Source: Candidatus Nanopelagicales bacterium
Lineage (GTDB): Bacteria; Actinomycetota; Actinomycetes; S36-B12
Assembly (NCBI GenBank): GCA_018402235.1
Contig: JAGYJJ010000002.1
Span: forward strand, 279,159 to 343,158
DNA length: 64,000 bases
Direction of reading: 5' to 3'
The position numbers were made by a program, and so were the translations under genes. The notes below the pieces were generated by a model. That model saw only the letters and a program-made list of their open reading frames with translations, was not told the origin of the DNA and did no database searches. Within the stretch, counting starts at the first letter, position 1, and the number at the start of each line of letters is the position of its first letter. Of the stretch, positions 20,343 to 30,578 are shown one piece after another.

Positions 20343-22592
20343 CTAGTCGTCGCTAGCGAACAGCGATTGGTCCGATGCGACTTCTGGCAGTTCGGGCAAC
20401 TCGGAGTCGGTGGTCGTATCGGCGGACCCCTCATCGGCGGATCCCTCCGATGAACCTCCAGCCTCACGTGCTGCCAGCGCGCGCGCAGCCACCTCGGCCG
20501 GATCCACCGCACCCGCAGGTCGGCGTGAGCGTGGCGCCGGCTCGTGCGCGTGCGCGAGTGACACTTTGACCCCTCGACCGTTGCAAACCTCACAGGTTTC
20601 CGAGAAGGACTCCAGCAGTCCAGATCCGATGCGCTTTCGCGTCATCTGCACCAAGCCAAGGCTCGTCACTTCGGCTACCTGATGCTTGGTCCTATCGCGG
20701 CCCAGACATTCCACGAGCCTGCGTAGAACGAGATCGCGGTTGCTCTCAAGCACCATGTCGATGAAGTCGACGACGATGATGCCGCCAATGTCGCGCAGAC
20801 GAAGCTGGCGAACGATCTCCTCGGCAGCTTCCAGGTTGTTCTTGGTGACCGTTTGCTCAAGGTTGCCACCGGAGCCGGTGAACTTGCCGGTATTGACGTC
20901 AACGACCGTCATCGCCTCGGTGCGATCGATCACCAACGAACCACCTGACGGCAACCACACCTTGCGGTCCAGCGCCTTCATCAGTTGCTCGTCGATCCGG
21001 TAGTGGGCGAAGACGTCTTCCGGCTGCACCCAGTGATCCAGCCGCTCCAGGAGATCAGGAGCAACTGCAGAGATGTATGCATCAACGGTGCGCCATGCGG
21101 AATCACCGGCCACAACGAGTTTGGCGACATCCTCGTTGAACATGTCGCGCACGACCTTGATCGCGATGTCCGGTTCGCTATAGAGCAAGTCTGGCGGCGA
21201 TGCCTTCGTGGTGGCGTCGTTGATGTCGGTCCACAAAGCTTGCAGTCGCTCGACGTCGGCCTCGAGGGCATCCTCGGAAGCACCCTCGGCTGCCGTGCGC
21301 ACGATCACGCCGGCGTCCTCGGGCATCACTCGCCTGAGGATGGACTTCAAACGGCTGCGCTCGGTGTCGGGGAGTTTGCGGCTGATGCCGGTCATCGAGC
21401 CATCGGGCACATAGACCAAGAAGCGACCCGGTAGGGAGATCTGGCTGGTGAGGCGCGCACCCTTTTGCCCGACCGGATCCTTGGTGACCTGCACCAGAAC
21501 CGGATCACCGGACTTCAGCGCGAACTCGATCCGCTTGGGCTGACCATCTAGACCTGCGGCGTCCCAATTCACTTCACCCGCGTAAAGCACTGCGTTGCGT
21601 CCGCGACCGATGTCGACGAAGGCTGCTTCCATGCTCGGCAGGACGTTTTGTACGCGTCCGAGGTAGACGTTGCCCGCCATCGAGGTTGAAGAACCCTTGG
21701 TGACGTAGTGCTCAACCAGGACGCCATCTTCAAGGACTGCTATCTGAGTGCGGTCATCACTTTGCCGCACCACCATCACTCGCTCGACCGATTCGCGGCG
21801 CGCGAGGAACTCGGCTTCGCTCAGAATCGGAGCACGACGGCGTCCAGCCTCACGGCCTTCACGACGACGTTGCTTCTTGGCTTCAAGTCGCGTAGATCCA
21901 CGCATGTCGTCGGACTCGCTGCGCCGCTCGCGCGGCGCACGTACCTTGACCACCGTGTCCGGCGGATCATCCGGCGAGGGCTCGTCGTCGGCCAAAGCCC
22001 CAGCACGGCGTCTACGGCGGCGGCGCCTCTTCGGGGCGGCGCCGTCGGAGTCGTCGGAGTCGTCGGAGTCGTCGTCGCTATGGGAAGTCTCACCATCGGG
22101 AGCCTCACCATCGGAGGTCTCGCCATCGGAGTCATCCACCGCTGCATCGCCCGAGTCGCTGCCTGCACCACCGCCATCTGAATCGTCTTCATTCGACTCA
22201 GGTGCGTCGGTGTCGTCGTCGGCCGCATCCGAGGACTTGCGCCGCCGACCCCGTCCGCCGCGTCGCCGCTTGCGGGGCGAAGCGTCGTCTTCTATCGGTC
22301 CGTCTGGTGAGCCGTCCGTTGGCTCCTCGGCTGAGCCGTCGGAGGTGTCGCCGGATGCGGCGTCCTGCCCCTTCTTCTCGCTCGGCTCGGAGTTTGCGCC
22401 ACTGGCGTCGTTGCCTTTCCCCGACTCTGTCGAGGTCTCATCGCTTGGTTCCGGCGGGGCGGTCTTGCGGGTAGCCCGTCGACGCGTGGCCTTCTTGGCC
22501 GGGGCCGCCGGCTCGTCGGCTACCGGGGCTGCCGCTTGGAACAACGGCGAAGCGGGGATAGCGGGTGAATCCTTGTCTAACTTCTCGACCAT
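20343..22592 (-). CDS. rne: Ribonuclease E/G
   Basis: 749 residues. An acidic Ser/Asp/Pro-rich N-terminal third of about 260 residues precedes the catalytic half, an arrangement known for actinobacterial RNase E. The S1 domain is GNVYLGRVQNVLPSMEAAFVDIG, followed by the RNase H-like and DNase I-like core with TVVDVNTGKFTG and IIVVDFIDM, which hold metal-binding Asp residues. The zinc-link cysteines are in CEVCNGRG. It starts mRNA decay and processes rRNA. Start ATG 22592 has AAAGGAGT 8 nt upstream. The DNA for the acidic region near 22045-22075 is a simple Asp/Ser repeat. Confidence 0.95.
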   Translation of the reverse strand: MVEKLDKDSPAIPASPLFQAAAPVADEPAAPAKKATRRRATRKTAPPEPSDETSTESGKGNDASGANSEPSEKKGQDAASGDTSDGSAEEPTDGSPDGPIEDDASPRKRRRGGRGRRRKSSDAADDDTDAPESNEDDSDGGGAGSDSGDAAVDDSDGETSDGEAPDGETSHSDDDSDDSDDSDGAAPKRRRRRRRRAGALADDEPSPDDPPDTVVKVRAPRERRSESDDMRGSTRLEAKKQRRREGREAGRRRAPILSEAEFLARRESVERVMVVRQSDDRTQIAVLEDGVLVEHYVTKGSSTSMAGNVYLGRVQNVLPSMEAAFVDIGRGRNAVLYAGEVNWDAAGLDGQPKRIEFALKSGDPVLVQVTKDPVGQKGARLTSQISLPGRFLVYVPDGSMTGISRKLPDTERSRLKSILRRVMPEDAGVIVRTAAEGASEDALEADVERLQALWTDINDATTKASPPDLLYSEPDIAIKVVRDMFNEDVAKLVVAGDSAWRTVDAYISAVAPDLLERLDHWVQPEDVFAHYRIDEQLMKALDRKVWLPSGGSLVIDRTEAMTVVDVNTGKFTGSGGNLEQTVTKNNLEAAEEIVRQLRLRDIGGIIVVDFIDMVLESNRDLVLRRLVECLGRDRTKHQVAEVTSLGLVQMTRKRIGSGLLESFSETCEVCNGRGVKVSLAHAHEPAPRSRRPAGAVDPAEVAARALAAREAGGSSEGSADEGSADTTTDSELPELPEVASDQSLFASDD

Positions 22593-22724
22593 GGGGTCGT
22601 ACTCCTTTAGGGCTCAGCCACGGGTCACTGCCGGGGCGTACGAGCCGATCCATTCAAGCCTTCGGGTCACCGCTTGGTTCGCGCGCTGGGCGCTGCGTGG
22701 ACGAAGCGGCCGAACGACGCCTGG

Positions 22725-23480
22725 TCAATCCCCACGGTCCGGGGCGAAGGGATCGCCCACGGCGTAGGTAGCTAAGTCGAGAGGCCCCTGGGCCAGCCGG
22801 GTCACCCGAGGGGGCACCGGCGGCTCGAAGTCGGCCTCTCGCCGCAGCGCGGCTAGTACGTCGTCGGGTCGGACGGACATCGTGACATGCCGAACGACCA
22901 CCTCGAGTATGGCACACGGGGCACTCCCGGCCGGGGCGCCCTGCGGGTCGCGGACTTCCGCCAGCACCACAGGTCCACGCGCGTCGAACTTTCGAAGCCC
23001 GGATTTGGCCATGCGCTCGACCTCGATTGCCTCGGCGGCCCAGAAGGCGTCGCGGGCCTGCTGGAGGCCGGGGACGCTCACTTCGGGCAGTTCGATCAGC
23101 CAGTGGCTGGCCTCGAGGCGGGCTGCGAAGTCCGGTGTTCGCGCGACAACGGCGTCGACGATGTCCAACCCCGGGGGCAGGGCCGCATCGAGCTCGGCCA
23201 GGACGTGAACAGGATCGCGTTCATGCGTGAGACCAATTTCGACGTACTCGGCTTCACTGGCCGCCCCGGTGGGTGCGGAGTTCGCGTAGGAGATCTTCGG
23301 ATGCGGGGAGAAACCAGCGCTGTAGGCGATGGGGAGGCCGGCTCGCCTAATGGCGCGTTCGAGTGCGCGCTGGAAATCACGATGGCTGGAAAAGCGCAGC
23401 CGACCGCGTCGGGCGTAACGCAACCGAATTCGCTGCGCGACCGGCGCGATGTTGCGATCAGGTGGACGACGTGATGGCAC
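22725..23480 (-). CDS. TIGR03936/DUF2344 family radical-SAM-associated protein
   Basis: 251 residues. The opening RIRLRYARRGRLRFSSHRDFQRALERAIRRAGLPIAYS and the GFSPHPKISYANSAPTGAASEAEYVEIGL block are characteristic of DUF2344. It is directly downstream (19 bp) of the TIGR03960 radical SAM gene, and in other lineages the two are fused. The pair is thought to modify tRNA or ribosome-related targets, but the reaction is unknown to me. It is upstream of rne, separated by 132 bp. Confidence 0.85.
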   Translation of the reverse strand: MPSRRPPDRNIAPVAQRIRLRYARRGRLRFSSHRDFQRALERAIRRAGLPIAYSAGFSPHPKISYANSAPTGAASEAEYVEIGLTHERDPVHVLAELDAALPPGLDIVDAVVARTPDFAARLEASHWLIELPEVSVPGLQQARDAFWAAEAIEVERMAKSGLRKFDARGPVVLAEVRDPQGAPAGSAPCAILEVVVRHVTMSVRPDDVLAALRREADFEPPVPPRVTRLAQGPLDLATYAVGDPFAPDRGD

Positions 23481-23499
23481 AGGGATGTTTCGTCGTGGG

Positions 23500-25512
23500 T
23501 CAGTTCGCGCAGGAGGGCAGGCCCGGCATCGGGAGGTCGGTCACGCCCGTGGGTCCGATCTGGATCTGGGTATCCATCTGATCGCACACGCCGCAGTCGA
23601 AGCATGGAGTCCAGCGGCAATCCTCGACGGCAACTTCGTCGAGTGCGTCCTGCCAGTCTTCCCAAAGCCATTCGACGTCCAAGCCGGAATCCAGGTGCTC
23701 CCATGGCAACACCTCGGAGCGGTCACGTTCACGGATGGTGAACCAATCGACATCCACAACCTCATCCTGCAAAGCCGCATCGGCGCTTGCCATCCAGCGA
23801 TCAAAGGAGAAGTGCTCGCTCCAGCCGTCGAAGCGCGCGCCATCACGCCATACCTGTTCGATCACTCGACCCACGCGGCGATCACCGCGCGAGAGGATTC
23901 CTTCAACGATCCCGGGCTTGCCGTCGTGATACCGAAGTCCGATCGCCTTGCCGTATTCACGATCTGAGCGGATCGCGTCCTTGAGTTTGGCCAGCCGGGC
24001 ATCGGTGCTCTCATGGTCGAGCTGCGCAGCCCACTGGAAGGGCGTATGCGGCTTAGGTACGAAACCACCGATGCTCACCGTGCACTTGATGTCGCGGCGA
24101 CCAGAAACCTCGCGACCAGCCTTGATCACCTCTTTGGCGAGCGTGGCGATCTGCAGGACGTCGTCGTCAGTTTCCGTTGGCAAACCGCACATGAAGTACA
24201 ACTTCACGTGCCGCCAACCCGCCGCGTAGGCCGTAGTAACGGTGCGAATCAGATCTTCTTCGGTAACGAGTTTGTTGATCACCTTGCGCATCCGCTCGCT
24301 GCCGCCTTCGGGAGCAAAGGTGAGTCCGCTTCGCCTGCCATTGCGGGACAACTCGTTGGCCAGGTCCACATTGAAGGCATCTACCCGGGTGCTCGGTAAG
24401 GACAACGACGTCTGTGAATCCTCATAACGATCAGCGAGGTTGCGTGCGATATCCGCGATCTCGGAGTGATCGGCGCTCGATAGCGACAGCAAACCGACTT
24501 CTTCGAACCCGGTGGCTTGCAGACCGCGTTCTACGATCTCGGCAACACCGGTGATCGATCGCTCGCGTACCGGGCGCGTGATCATCCCGGCCTGACAAAA
24601 ACGGCAACCGCGGGTGCAGCCGCGGAAGATCTCCACACTCATCCGCTCGTGCACTGTTTCTGCCAGCGGCACCAGGGGCTTCTTCGGATAAGACCATTCA
24701 TCGAGATTCATCAGCGTGTGCTTACTCACCCGCCAGGGAATGTCCGGGCGATTGGGCGCAACTTTGTGAATACGACCATCGGGCAGGTAGTGGACGTCGT
24801 AGAAGCGCGGCACGTAAACCGAGCCGGTTTGCGCCAGACGCAGCAGTAGACCTTCCCGACCTTCCGGGCGACCCTCGGCCTTCCAGGCCTCGATCACCGC
24901 GGAGATGAGCAGGACCGCCTCTTCGCCGTCGCCGAGCACCGCGGCGTCGAGAAATTGGGCGATCGGTTCAGGGTTGAAGGCGGCGTGGCCACCGGCGATT
25001 ACCAAAGGTTCATCGCCATGTCGATCGGCTGAGTGCAGCGGAATGCCAGCAAGGTCGAGAGTTGTGAGCATGTTCGTATAACCGAGTTCGGTCGAGAACG
25101 AAATACCCAGGACGTCGAAATCACCCACCGCGCGGTGACCGTCAACGGTGAACTGGGGCACATTGGCCTGCCGCATCAATGCTTCGAGGTCCGGCCACAC
25201 TGCATAACAACGCTCGGCAAGCAGATGCTCGCGCTCGTTGAGGACTTCGTAGAGGATCTGAACACCCTGGTTGGGTGCACCCACCTCGTAAGCGTCGGGA
25301 TACATGAGCACCCAGCGGACGTTCGCCGCATCCCAGTCCTTGACCACCGAGTTGACTTCGCCGCCCACGTACTGAATTGGCTTGGTGACCTTCGCCAACA
25401 GCGGCTCCAGTCGATCAAAATGGGAGGCACCCGATGGCCGCCCTGCACGAAGCAGGGTCCGGGAATCGTCGGCTGGTTGTGCAAACGGGCGTTCAGTAAC
25501 CGGAGCGCTCAT
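23500..25512 (-). CDS. TIGR03960 family radical SAM protein
   Basis: About 670 residues from ATG 25512 (MSAPVTERPF); the open frame runs on to 25590 but that part resembles no family member. The N-terminal B12-binding-like region is VRWVLMYPDAYEVGAPNQGVQIL. The radical SAM cluster is C-TRG-C-RF-C in EIFRGCTRGCRFCQAG, and a C-terminal cysteine group CFDCGVC is typical. The substrate is unknown. It works presumably with the DUF2344 protein encoded 19 bp downstream. The gene starts 19 bp after the rodA stop, so it may be cotranscribed with the cell-elongation genes. Confidence 0.87.
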   Translation of the reverse strand: MSAPVTERPFAQPADDSRTLLRAGRPSGASHFDRLEPLLAKVTKPIQYVGGEVNSVVKDWDAANVRWVLMYPDAYEVGAPNQGVQILYEVLNEREHLLAERCYAVWPDLEALMRQANVPQFTVDGHRAVGDFDVLGISFSTELGYTNMLTTLDLAGIPLHSADRHGDEPLVIAGGHAAFNPEPIAQFLDAAVLGDGEEAVLLISAVIEAWKAEGRPEGREGLLLRLAQTGSVYVPRFYDVHYLPDGRIHKVAPNRPDIPWRVSKHTLMNLDEWSYPKKPLVPLAETVHERMSVEIFRGCTRGCRFCQAGMITRPVRERSITGVAEIVERGLQATGFEEVGLLSLSSADHSEIADIARNLADRYEDSQTSLSLPSTRVDAFNVDLANELSRNGRRSGLTFAPEGGSERMRKVINKLVTEEDLIRTVTTAYAAGWRHVKLYFMCGLPTETDDDVLQIATLAKEVIKAGREVSGRRDIKCTVSIGGFVPKPHTPFQWAAQLDHESTDARLAKLKDAIRSDREYGKAIGLRYHDGKPGIVEGILSRGDRRVGRVIEQVWRDGARFDGWSEHFSFDRWMASADAALQDEVVDVDWFTIRERDRSEVLPWEHLDSGLDVEWLWEDWQDALDEVAVEDCRWTPCFDCGVCDQMDTQIQIGPTGVTDLPMPGLPSCAN

Positions 25513-25531
25513 GCGAGCAGGGTAACCGTCC

Positions 25532-26725
25532 TTAGACCTGGGAACGAAAAACGGCCAGTGAATGCAGCCGGACGGTCTGGAGCAAGCCAACTGCGATCCA
25601 GGTCGCCATCATCGATGTGCCACCGGCGGACACGAACGGCAACGGGATGCCGGTGATCGGCATGATGCCCAACGTCATGCCGATGTTCTCGAACATCTGA
25701 AAGCCGAACCAAGCTGCCACGCCCGTGGCGACGAGGCGGCCATACATGTCGTCGGCCTTCCAGGCGATCATGACGGCGCGGAACAACACAACCGCCAGCA
25801 GCGCGATCAACACGGCCGACCCAATGAAGCCGAACTCCTCCCCCACCACAGTGAAGATGAAGTCGCTTTCGTTCACCGGCACGAAGTTGCCTTGGGTCTG
25901 TGGTCCTTGGAAGAGGCCGTAGCCATCAATGCCACCGCCACCGATGGCGATGCGCGCCTGGTTGGCGTTATAGGCGCTCGCACTGAGATCGGATTCGGGG
26001 TTGATGAACGAGGTGAGTCGCTCGACCTGATACTGCCGCAGCAGACCAGCCTGGATCGCCGCCAATATGCCCAGGGCCGCACCGCCGATGAGACCGACGA
26101 GCCACCGTGTGCGAACGCCCGCCACCGCAATGATCGAGATAACCACCGCGCCCATGATCAATACGGTTCCGGTGTCGTTTTGCACCAAGATGATTGCGGT
26201 TGGAATGGCCGCAATTCCCAACGAGTACAGGACATCGCGGCCGCTCGGTTCTTGTTCGATGTCGCGCGGCTCGGCCAACAGGGCCGCCATCATCAAGATG
26301 ACGGTGATCTTGGCAAATTCCGAGGGCTGGATGGTCAGACCGAGCGGTACGTTGATCCAGGCCTGCGCGCCAGCGATCGTGACACCCAAACCCGGAACGA
26401 ATGGCACCAAGAGCAGCATCATCGAGGCGACATAGACAACCGGCGTATACGCGCGAAGCCACCGGTAATTGATGCGCGTTGCGATCACGAACAGAACGAG
26501 CGCGACGCCCAGGTTGATGAGGTGGCGTTTCAGGTAGGACTGCGGGTCGCCTTCGGCCGCAAGGTCTGCCCTGCTGGCCGACCACACCAGCACCGAACCC
26601 ATGAGTGAAGCACCCAATGCGGCAATGATCACGACCCAATCGAGGTCGCGGAAGTAGCCACCACCACGATCGCGCGAGGGGGCAACCGCCGCGTCGGAGG
26701 ATTTTGTGGGGAACATGCTCGTCAT
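25532..26725 (-). CDS. rodA: Rod-shape peptidoglycan polymerase RodA (SEDS family)
   Basis: 397 residues, about ten membrane helices. SEDS landmarks include AWINVPLGLTIQPSEFAKI with the conserved Gln-Pro-Ser-Glu, and FTVVGEEFGFIGSAVLI. The C-terminal GIMPITGIPLPFVSAGGTSMMA is the family signature. RodA polymerises glycan strands with the transpeptidase PBP2 encoded just upstream. The neighbours mreBCD-mrdA make RodA more likely than FtsW. Confidence 0.93.
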   Translation of the reverse strand: MTSMFPTKSSDAAVAPSRDRGGGYFRDLDWVVIIAALGASLMGSVLVWSASRADLAAEGDPQSYLKRHLINLGVALVLFVIATRINYRWLRAYTPVVYVASMMLLLVPFVPGLGVTIAGAQAWINVPLGLTIQPSEFAKITVILMMAALLAEPRDIEQEPSGRDVLYSLGIAAIPTAIILVQNDTGTVLIMGAVVISIIAVAGVRTRWLVGLIGGAALGILAAIQAGLLRQYQVERLTSFINPESDLSASAYNANQARIAIGGGGIDGYGLFQGPQTQGNFVPVNESDFIFTVVGEEFGFIGSAVLIALLAVVLFRAVMIAWKADDMYGRLVATGVAAWFGFQMFENIGMTLGIMPITGIPLPFVSAGGTSMMATWIAVGLLQTVRLHSLAVFRSQV

Positions 26726-26752
26726 GAGCTGCCTCCGCCGCCGCGGTCACGA

Positions 26753-28915
26753 CTACCGCCGCTGGCAACCACGTCCTGGCGCGCCTCGGGAACTCCCGGA
26801 GTCCTTACCCAGTGGCATGACAGGGGTGCCGTCGGGGCGGATAACGGGCATCTGCTTCATCGGCTCACCGCCGATGAGCACGCTGCGCCGTGGGTCGATG
26901 TCCATTCCTCGAATTCCGAACAGCGCCTCGTAGATCTTGCGAACACTGGGTGCCGAAGTCTTAGAGCCCGTTCCGCCTTGCGTGACCATCATCACGATGG
27001 CGTACTTCGGATCGTTTGCCGGAGCGTAGGAGGCGAACCACGAGGTGGCGGCTTTGTCGCCCGTCACCTGCGCTGAACCGGTCTTTGATGCGACGGGGAT
27101 CGTGCCCAGGGGGAACCCCGCAAAGGGTGTGCGTGCGGACCCAGTGGTGGTGACACCCGGCAGGGTGTCCTGCAGGAATCGGATCGCCCGCTGCGAACGC
27201 GCACCCGTGATCTCATTACTCGCCACAGGGGGGAGCTCGCGCACCTGCTTACCGTCGGCAGAGATGACCGCCTTCACCAATTTCGGCTCGTACACCGTGC
27301 CACCGTTGGCAATCGCTGCGTAGACCATCGCCATTTGCAAAGGAGTAACAGTGGTGTCGCCCTGCCCGATAGCTGCGTTCAGCGCATCGCCTTCGCGCCA
27401 ACGGAAACCATCAGCGCAATTCTCTTGATCAAGGGCCGTGAAGTAGTCGGCCAGTTCGGGGTCGGTCTTCCGTGTTTCCGGATAACCCTCGATGGCGTTC
27501 TTGCACCAGGTATCGCGCTTGAGTTCCCAGTTTTGAGCCTTGAATTCCCTGCTGGCAACGCGACCGGCCGACTCGACCGGCAGGTCGATACCGGTGTCTT
27601 GTCCAAGTCCGAGTTGGCGTGCTGCCTCGGCGATCGGATCCGGGGCTTCCCGGCCGGCATCATCACCCCCAGCCTTGTCCCACATCTGGTCGGCAATGCC
27701 GTAGAAGACCGTGTTGCACGACACCTCGAGAGCGCGGCGCAGTGAGATGCGACCAAAGGCAGAGGATTCGAAGTTACGGAATACCTGCGTGCCCAAACGC
27801 ACACGACTGGGACAGGCATACGAACCACCGAGGTTAAAACCTTCTTTAGCGGCAGCAAGGGTGCTGATCACCTTGTACGTGGAGCCGGGCGCGAACAGAC
27901 CTTGCGTGGCATTGGACGCGAGCGACCCGGACTCCATCAGTTTGTCGAACTGCTTTTTTGTGACACCACCAATCCAGATCGAAGGATCGTAGGTGGGGTA
28001 ACTCGCCATAGCCAGGATGTTGCCGTTGCGTACGTCCACCACAACGGCAGCTCCGGAATCACCCGGATACCCCTGCCGTTGCGCACGTTGGACGGCACGC
28101 ACGAGTTGCTCTTCCACTACCGACTGTAGATTCGCATCAATGCTCGAGACGAGGTAATCGCCTGGCTGGGGCGGGAAAGATTCGAGCGTTCCGGTCACGC
28201 GCCCTGCGGTGTCGACGGCCAGCGTCGTGACACCCGGCTTTCCGCGGATTTCGTCGTCGTAATACGCCTCGAGACCAGACCGACCCACCACGTCGGTACG
28301 TCGCAGTCGGTCGTACGCATCCGTGGAACCTTGTTCGTTGAGTTGTTCCTCGGTAACCGGGCCAAGGTAGCCGAGGAGGTGCGCGGCATTCACGTTGAAA
28401 GGTGCCGGGTACTCGCGAATCGCGTCCAGTCGGGCATCGACCCCCGGGTACAACTGACCTTGTTCCATGATGGTGAGCGCTATTTGCGGATCAACATCCT
28501 GCGCGATCGGAATCGGCTGGTAGGGCGAGCCGTTCCAGCACACCGGCGGAGGCTTGGCGCCTTCGCTACCGCACGGCTTCAAGCGGTCTGCGATGCGCTC
28601 GGCGGAGACATCCAAGATCGCGCCGAGGCGCTCAACGACTTTCGCGCCGTTCTCCGGCTCGCGTTCGAGGACAACTTTGTCGACCGTGATCACAAGCGAC
28701 GTCCGATTCGCCACCAGAGGGCGGCCAGCTTGGTCGAGGACCAACCCGCGCACCGCCGGTTCAACCACTTCGCGAACGGTGTTGTTCACCGCCGCCGTCT
28801 TGTACTGCTCACCGGTCACAACCTGCAGGTAGTACAACCGCCCGACCAAGGTCATCACTAGCGAAACGAGCAGGACGCCCATAACCAGCAGGCGGACGTT
28901 GGAGCGCTGGCTCAT
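26753..28915 (-). CDS. mrdA: Penicillin-binding protein 2 (elongation transpeptidase)
   Basis: 720 residues from ATG 28915, which has a perfect AGGAGG 4 nt upstream; the frame continues to 28957. One N-terminal membrane anchor (LLVMGVLLVSLVMTLVGRLYYL), a dimerisation domain, then the transpeptidase domain with catalytic serine in GSTYK, the SCN motif (LEVSCNTVFYG) and KTGSAQ. It crosslinks peptidoglycan during side-wall growth. The C-terminus has a short Arg/Pro tail. It sits between mreD and rodA as in Streptomyces. Confidence 0.93.
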   Translation of the reverse strand: MSQRSNVRLLVMGVLLVSLVMTLVGRLYYLQVVTGEQYKTAAVNNTVREVVEPAVRGLVLDQAGRPLVANRTSLVITVDKVVLEREPENGAKVVERLGAILDVSAERIADRLKPCGSEGAKPPPVCWNGSPYQPIPIAQDVDPQIALTIMEQGQLYPGVDARLDAIREYPAPFNVNAAHLLGYLGPVTEEQLNEQGSTDAYDRLRRTDVVGRSGLEAYYDDEIRGKPGVTTLAVDTAGRVTGTLESFPPQPGDYLVSSIDANLQSVVEEQLVRAVQRAQRQGYPGDSGAAVVVDVRNGNILAMASYPTYDPSIWIGGVTKKQFDKLMESGSLASNATQGLFAPGSTYKVISTLAAAKEGFNLGGSYACPSRVRLGTQVFRNFESSAFGRISLRRALEVSCNTVFYGIADQMWDKAGGDDAGREAPDPIAEAARQLGLGQDTGIDLPVESAGRVASREFKAQNWELKRDTWCKNAIEGYPETRKTDPELADYFTALDQENCADGFRWREGDALNAAIGQGDTTVTPLQMAMVYAAIANGGTVYEPKLVKAVISADGKQVRELPPVASNEITGARSQRAIRFLQDTLPGVTTTGSARTPFAGFPLGTIPVASKTGSAQVTGDKAATSWFASYAPANDPKYAIVMMVTQGGTGSKTSAPSVRKIYEALFGIRGMDIDPRRSVLIGGEPMKQMPVIRPDGTPVMPLGKDSGSSRGAPGRGCQRR

Positions 28916-29066
28916 TTCACCTCCTGACGCTCGCGCGGACTGTCGCAGGGCCGGCAACAGTGTGACCTAGGCCACACCCTTGGCAACGCCTACCTCAGAC
29001 GGTACGACGCAGGGTGGGTGGTGGTCGTTCCCACCCGCCCATTCGCGTCTATCTCGTCTCGTTCGC

Positions 29067-29583
29067 TTAATCGAGAAGCACCTCGGGGGCCAGCTTGCGC
29101 GTGAGCCACGCCAAGAGCGGGATCATCAGCGGCGCCAACAGGGCGCCATACAGGGCACTGGTGAGTGCGATCAGCGGGACCGAATCCCACAGCACCCGCG
29201 GGCTACCGAGCATCGCGTCGATGGCGGCGGTGCCGACGGCCGCCGCAGCGCAACTGATGGAAGCGATGGCGATCATTCCGGGGACCGTCCGATCGCGGGT
29301 CATCCACCACGTACCCAGCCAGGAAACCGATGCCCAGGTACACAATCGAATTCACCCCCACCACCGTGTCGGCCGGTGGCGATACATCGATGATCACGCC
29401 GGCCAAGAAGCCAGCGAACGCGCCTTGGATCGGCCCCATCGCCAACGCGACTGCCACCACCGACACCACCAGCAGGTCGGGAGTGGCCCCTGGCAATCCC
29501 AAACGACTCAGCAACGTGACCTGGATCAAGAAGGAGATAAACAACACCCCGCCGATGACAATCCCCTGGCGAACGATCATCAC
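29067..29583 (-). CDS. mreD: Rod shape-determining protein MreD, split by a single-base indel
   Basis: Two frames join to give about 171 residues. The first starts at 29583 (MIVRQGIVIGGVLFISFLIQ) and carries the first helices to GIGFLAGYVV. The second resumes with TRDRTVPGMIAIASIS and ends PLLAWLTRKLAPEVLLD. One extra base near 29299-29306 accounts for the break. MreD is a small multi-span membrane protein of the elongation complex. It overlaps mreC by 4 bp. The breakage looks technical, given the intact neighbours. Confidence 0.87.
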
Positions 29584-30569
29584 TGCTGCGTTTCAGTAGT
29601 AGCGCCATCATCTTCGGTGGGTTGCTCAGTCGTGTCGTCATCAACCACCGCGTCGTCGCTTTGTTGTTCTTGTTCTTGGGTTTCCGGCTGCTGACCTTCC
29701 CCTGGCTCCTGCGGGCGGGGTGGCAATACCGAATCGCGCGGGTCCTCCCGCGGCGGACGCACCACCACGCCCACCACACTCAAGCGCGAGACGTTGGCGT
29801 ACGGACGAATCGTGGCGATTCTGGTGAGTTGTCCGGCCGTACCCGTGATGTCCACGACCTCGCCGATGGGCACGCCCGGAACATACGGACGGCCGTCCCT
29901 GGATCCGAAAGTGACAAGAGCATCGCCAATAACGAGTTCCGCGAGTGGGTCGAGCAGTTGGAAATCAAGTGAGTCTTGGCGACCAGTTCCCGACACGATG
30001 CCGATCTCTTCGGTGGTAGCAACACGTCCACCGACCGACGACGACGCATCCACCAACAAAAGCACCGTGGAATTGGTTGCATTCACCTTGATGACGCGAC
30101 CAACCAAGCCGTCGCCATTGACGACGCTCATGTCACGTTCCACGCCATCGAGCGAGCCTGCATCAATGGTGACCGTCCAGGCATAGTCCTGCGCCGGACC
30201 GACCGCGATCACTTCCGCAGGAGCAACCCGGTACCTGCCCACCGATGCAACGCGCAAGAGTGCGTCGAGTTGATCAGCTCGTGCTCGGGCATTTTCTGAT
30301 TCGCGCGCGAGCGTGCGTAGTTCGGAGTTTTCACGCTGCAGTTCTTCAATCTGGCTGGCCTGGTTTCGCCACGTGGACCACCAATCCCCCGCTGAGGTGA
30401 TGGGCGAGAACACCGTCGCTGCGCCCTTTTGCAGCACGCCGGTTACCGCGGAAACCGCCGTGCGAGCGCTGGACATCGGGCCGTCGCCGCCTCGAAGGTC
30501 CAAAATCACGAACGTGAGGGACGCCACCACAAGCACCGCCAAGGCGATACGCGTGCGACGAGAAAGCAT
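29580..30569 (-). CDS. mreC: Rod shape-determining protein MreC
   Basis: 329 residues. One N-terminal membrane segment (IALAVLVVASLTFVILDLRG), a coiled coil (ASQIEELQRENSELRTLARESENARARADQ, about 70-100), then the beta-barrel domain with VIAVGPAQDYAWTVTIDAGSLDGV and VNGDGLVGRVIKV. The last about 60 residues are a Pro/Glu/Gln-rich tail absent from most MreC. MreC links cytoplasmic MreB to PBP2. It is 9 bp after mreB and overlaps mreD. Confidence 0.93.
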   Translation of the reverse strand: MLSRRTRIALAVLVVASLTFVILDLRGGDGPMSSARTAVSAVTGVLQKGAATVFSPITSAGDWWSTWRNQASQIEELQRENSELRTLARESENARARADQLDALLRVASVGRYRVAPAEVIAVGPAQDYAWTVTIDAGSLDGVERDMSVVNGDGLVGRVIKVNATNSTVLLLVDASSSVGGRVATTEEIGIVSGTGRQDSLDFQLLDPLAELVIGDALVTFGSRDGRPYVPGVPIGEVVDITGTAGQLTRIATIRPYANVSRLSVVGVVVRPPREDPRDSVLPPRPQEPGEGQQPETQEQEQQSDDAVVDDDTTEQPTEDDGATTETQQ

Positions 30570-30578
30570 GGACTGAAG

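Noticed and set aside
21748..22767. 339-residue Ser-rich plus-strand frame opposite rne
   Set aside because: It is the mirror of the Asp/Ser repeat region of RNase E and has only low-complexity serine and arginine runs.
25562..26608. 348-residue plus-strand frame opposite rodA
   Set aside because: Antisense to a complete RodA; His/Asp/Arg-rich composition is that of a shadow frame.
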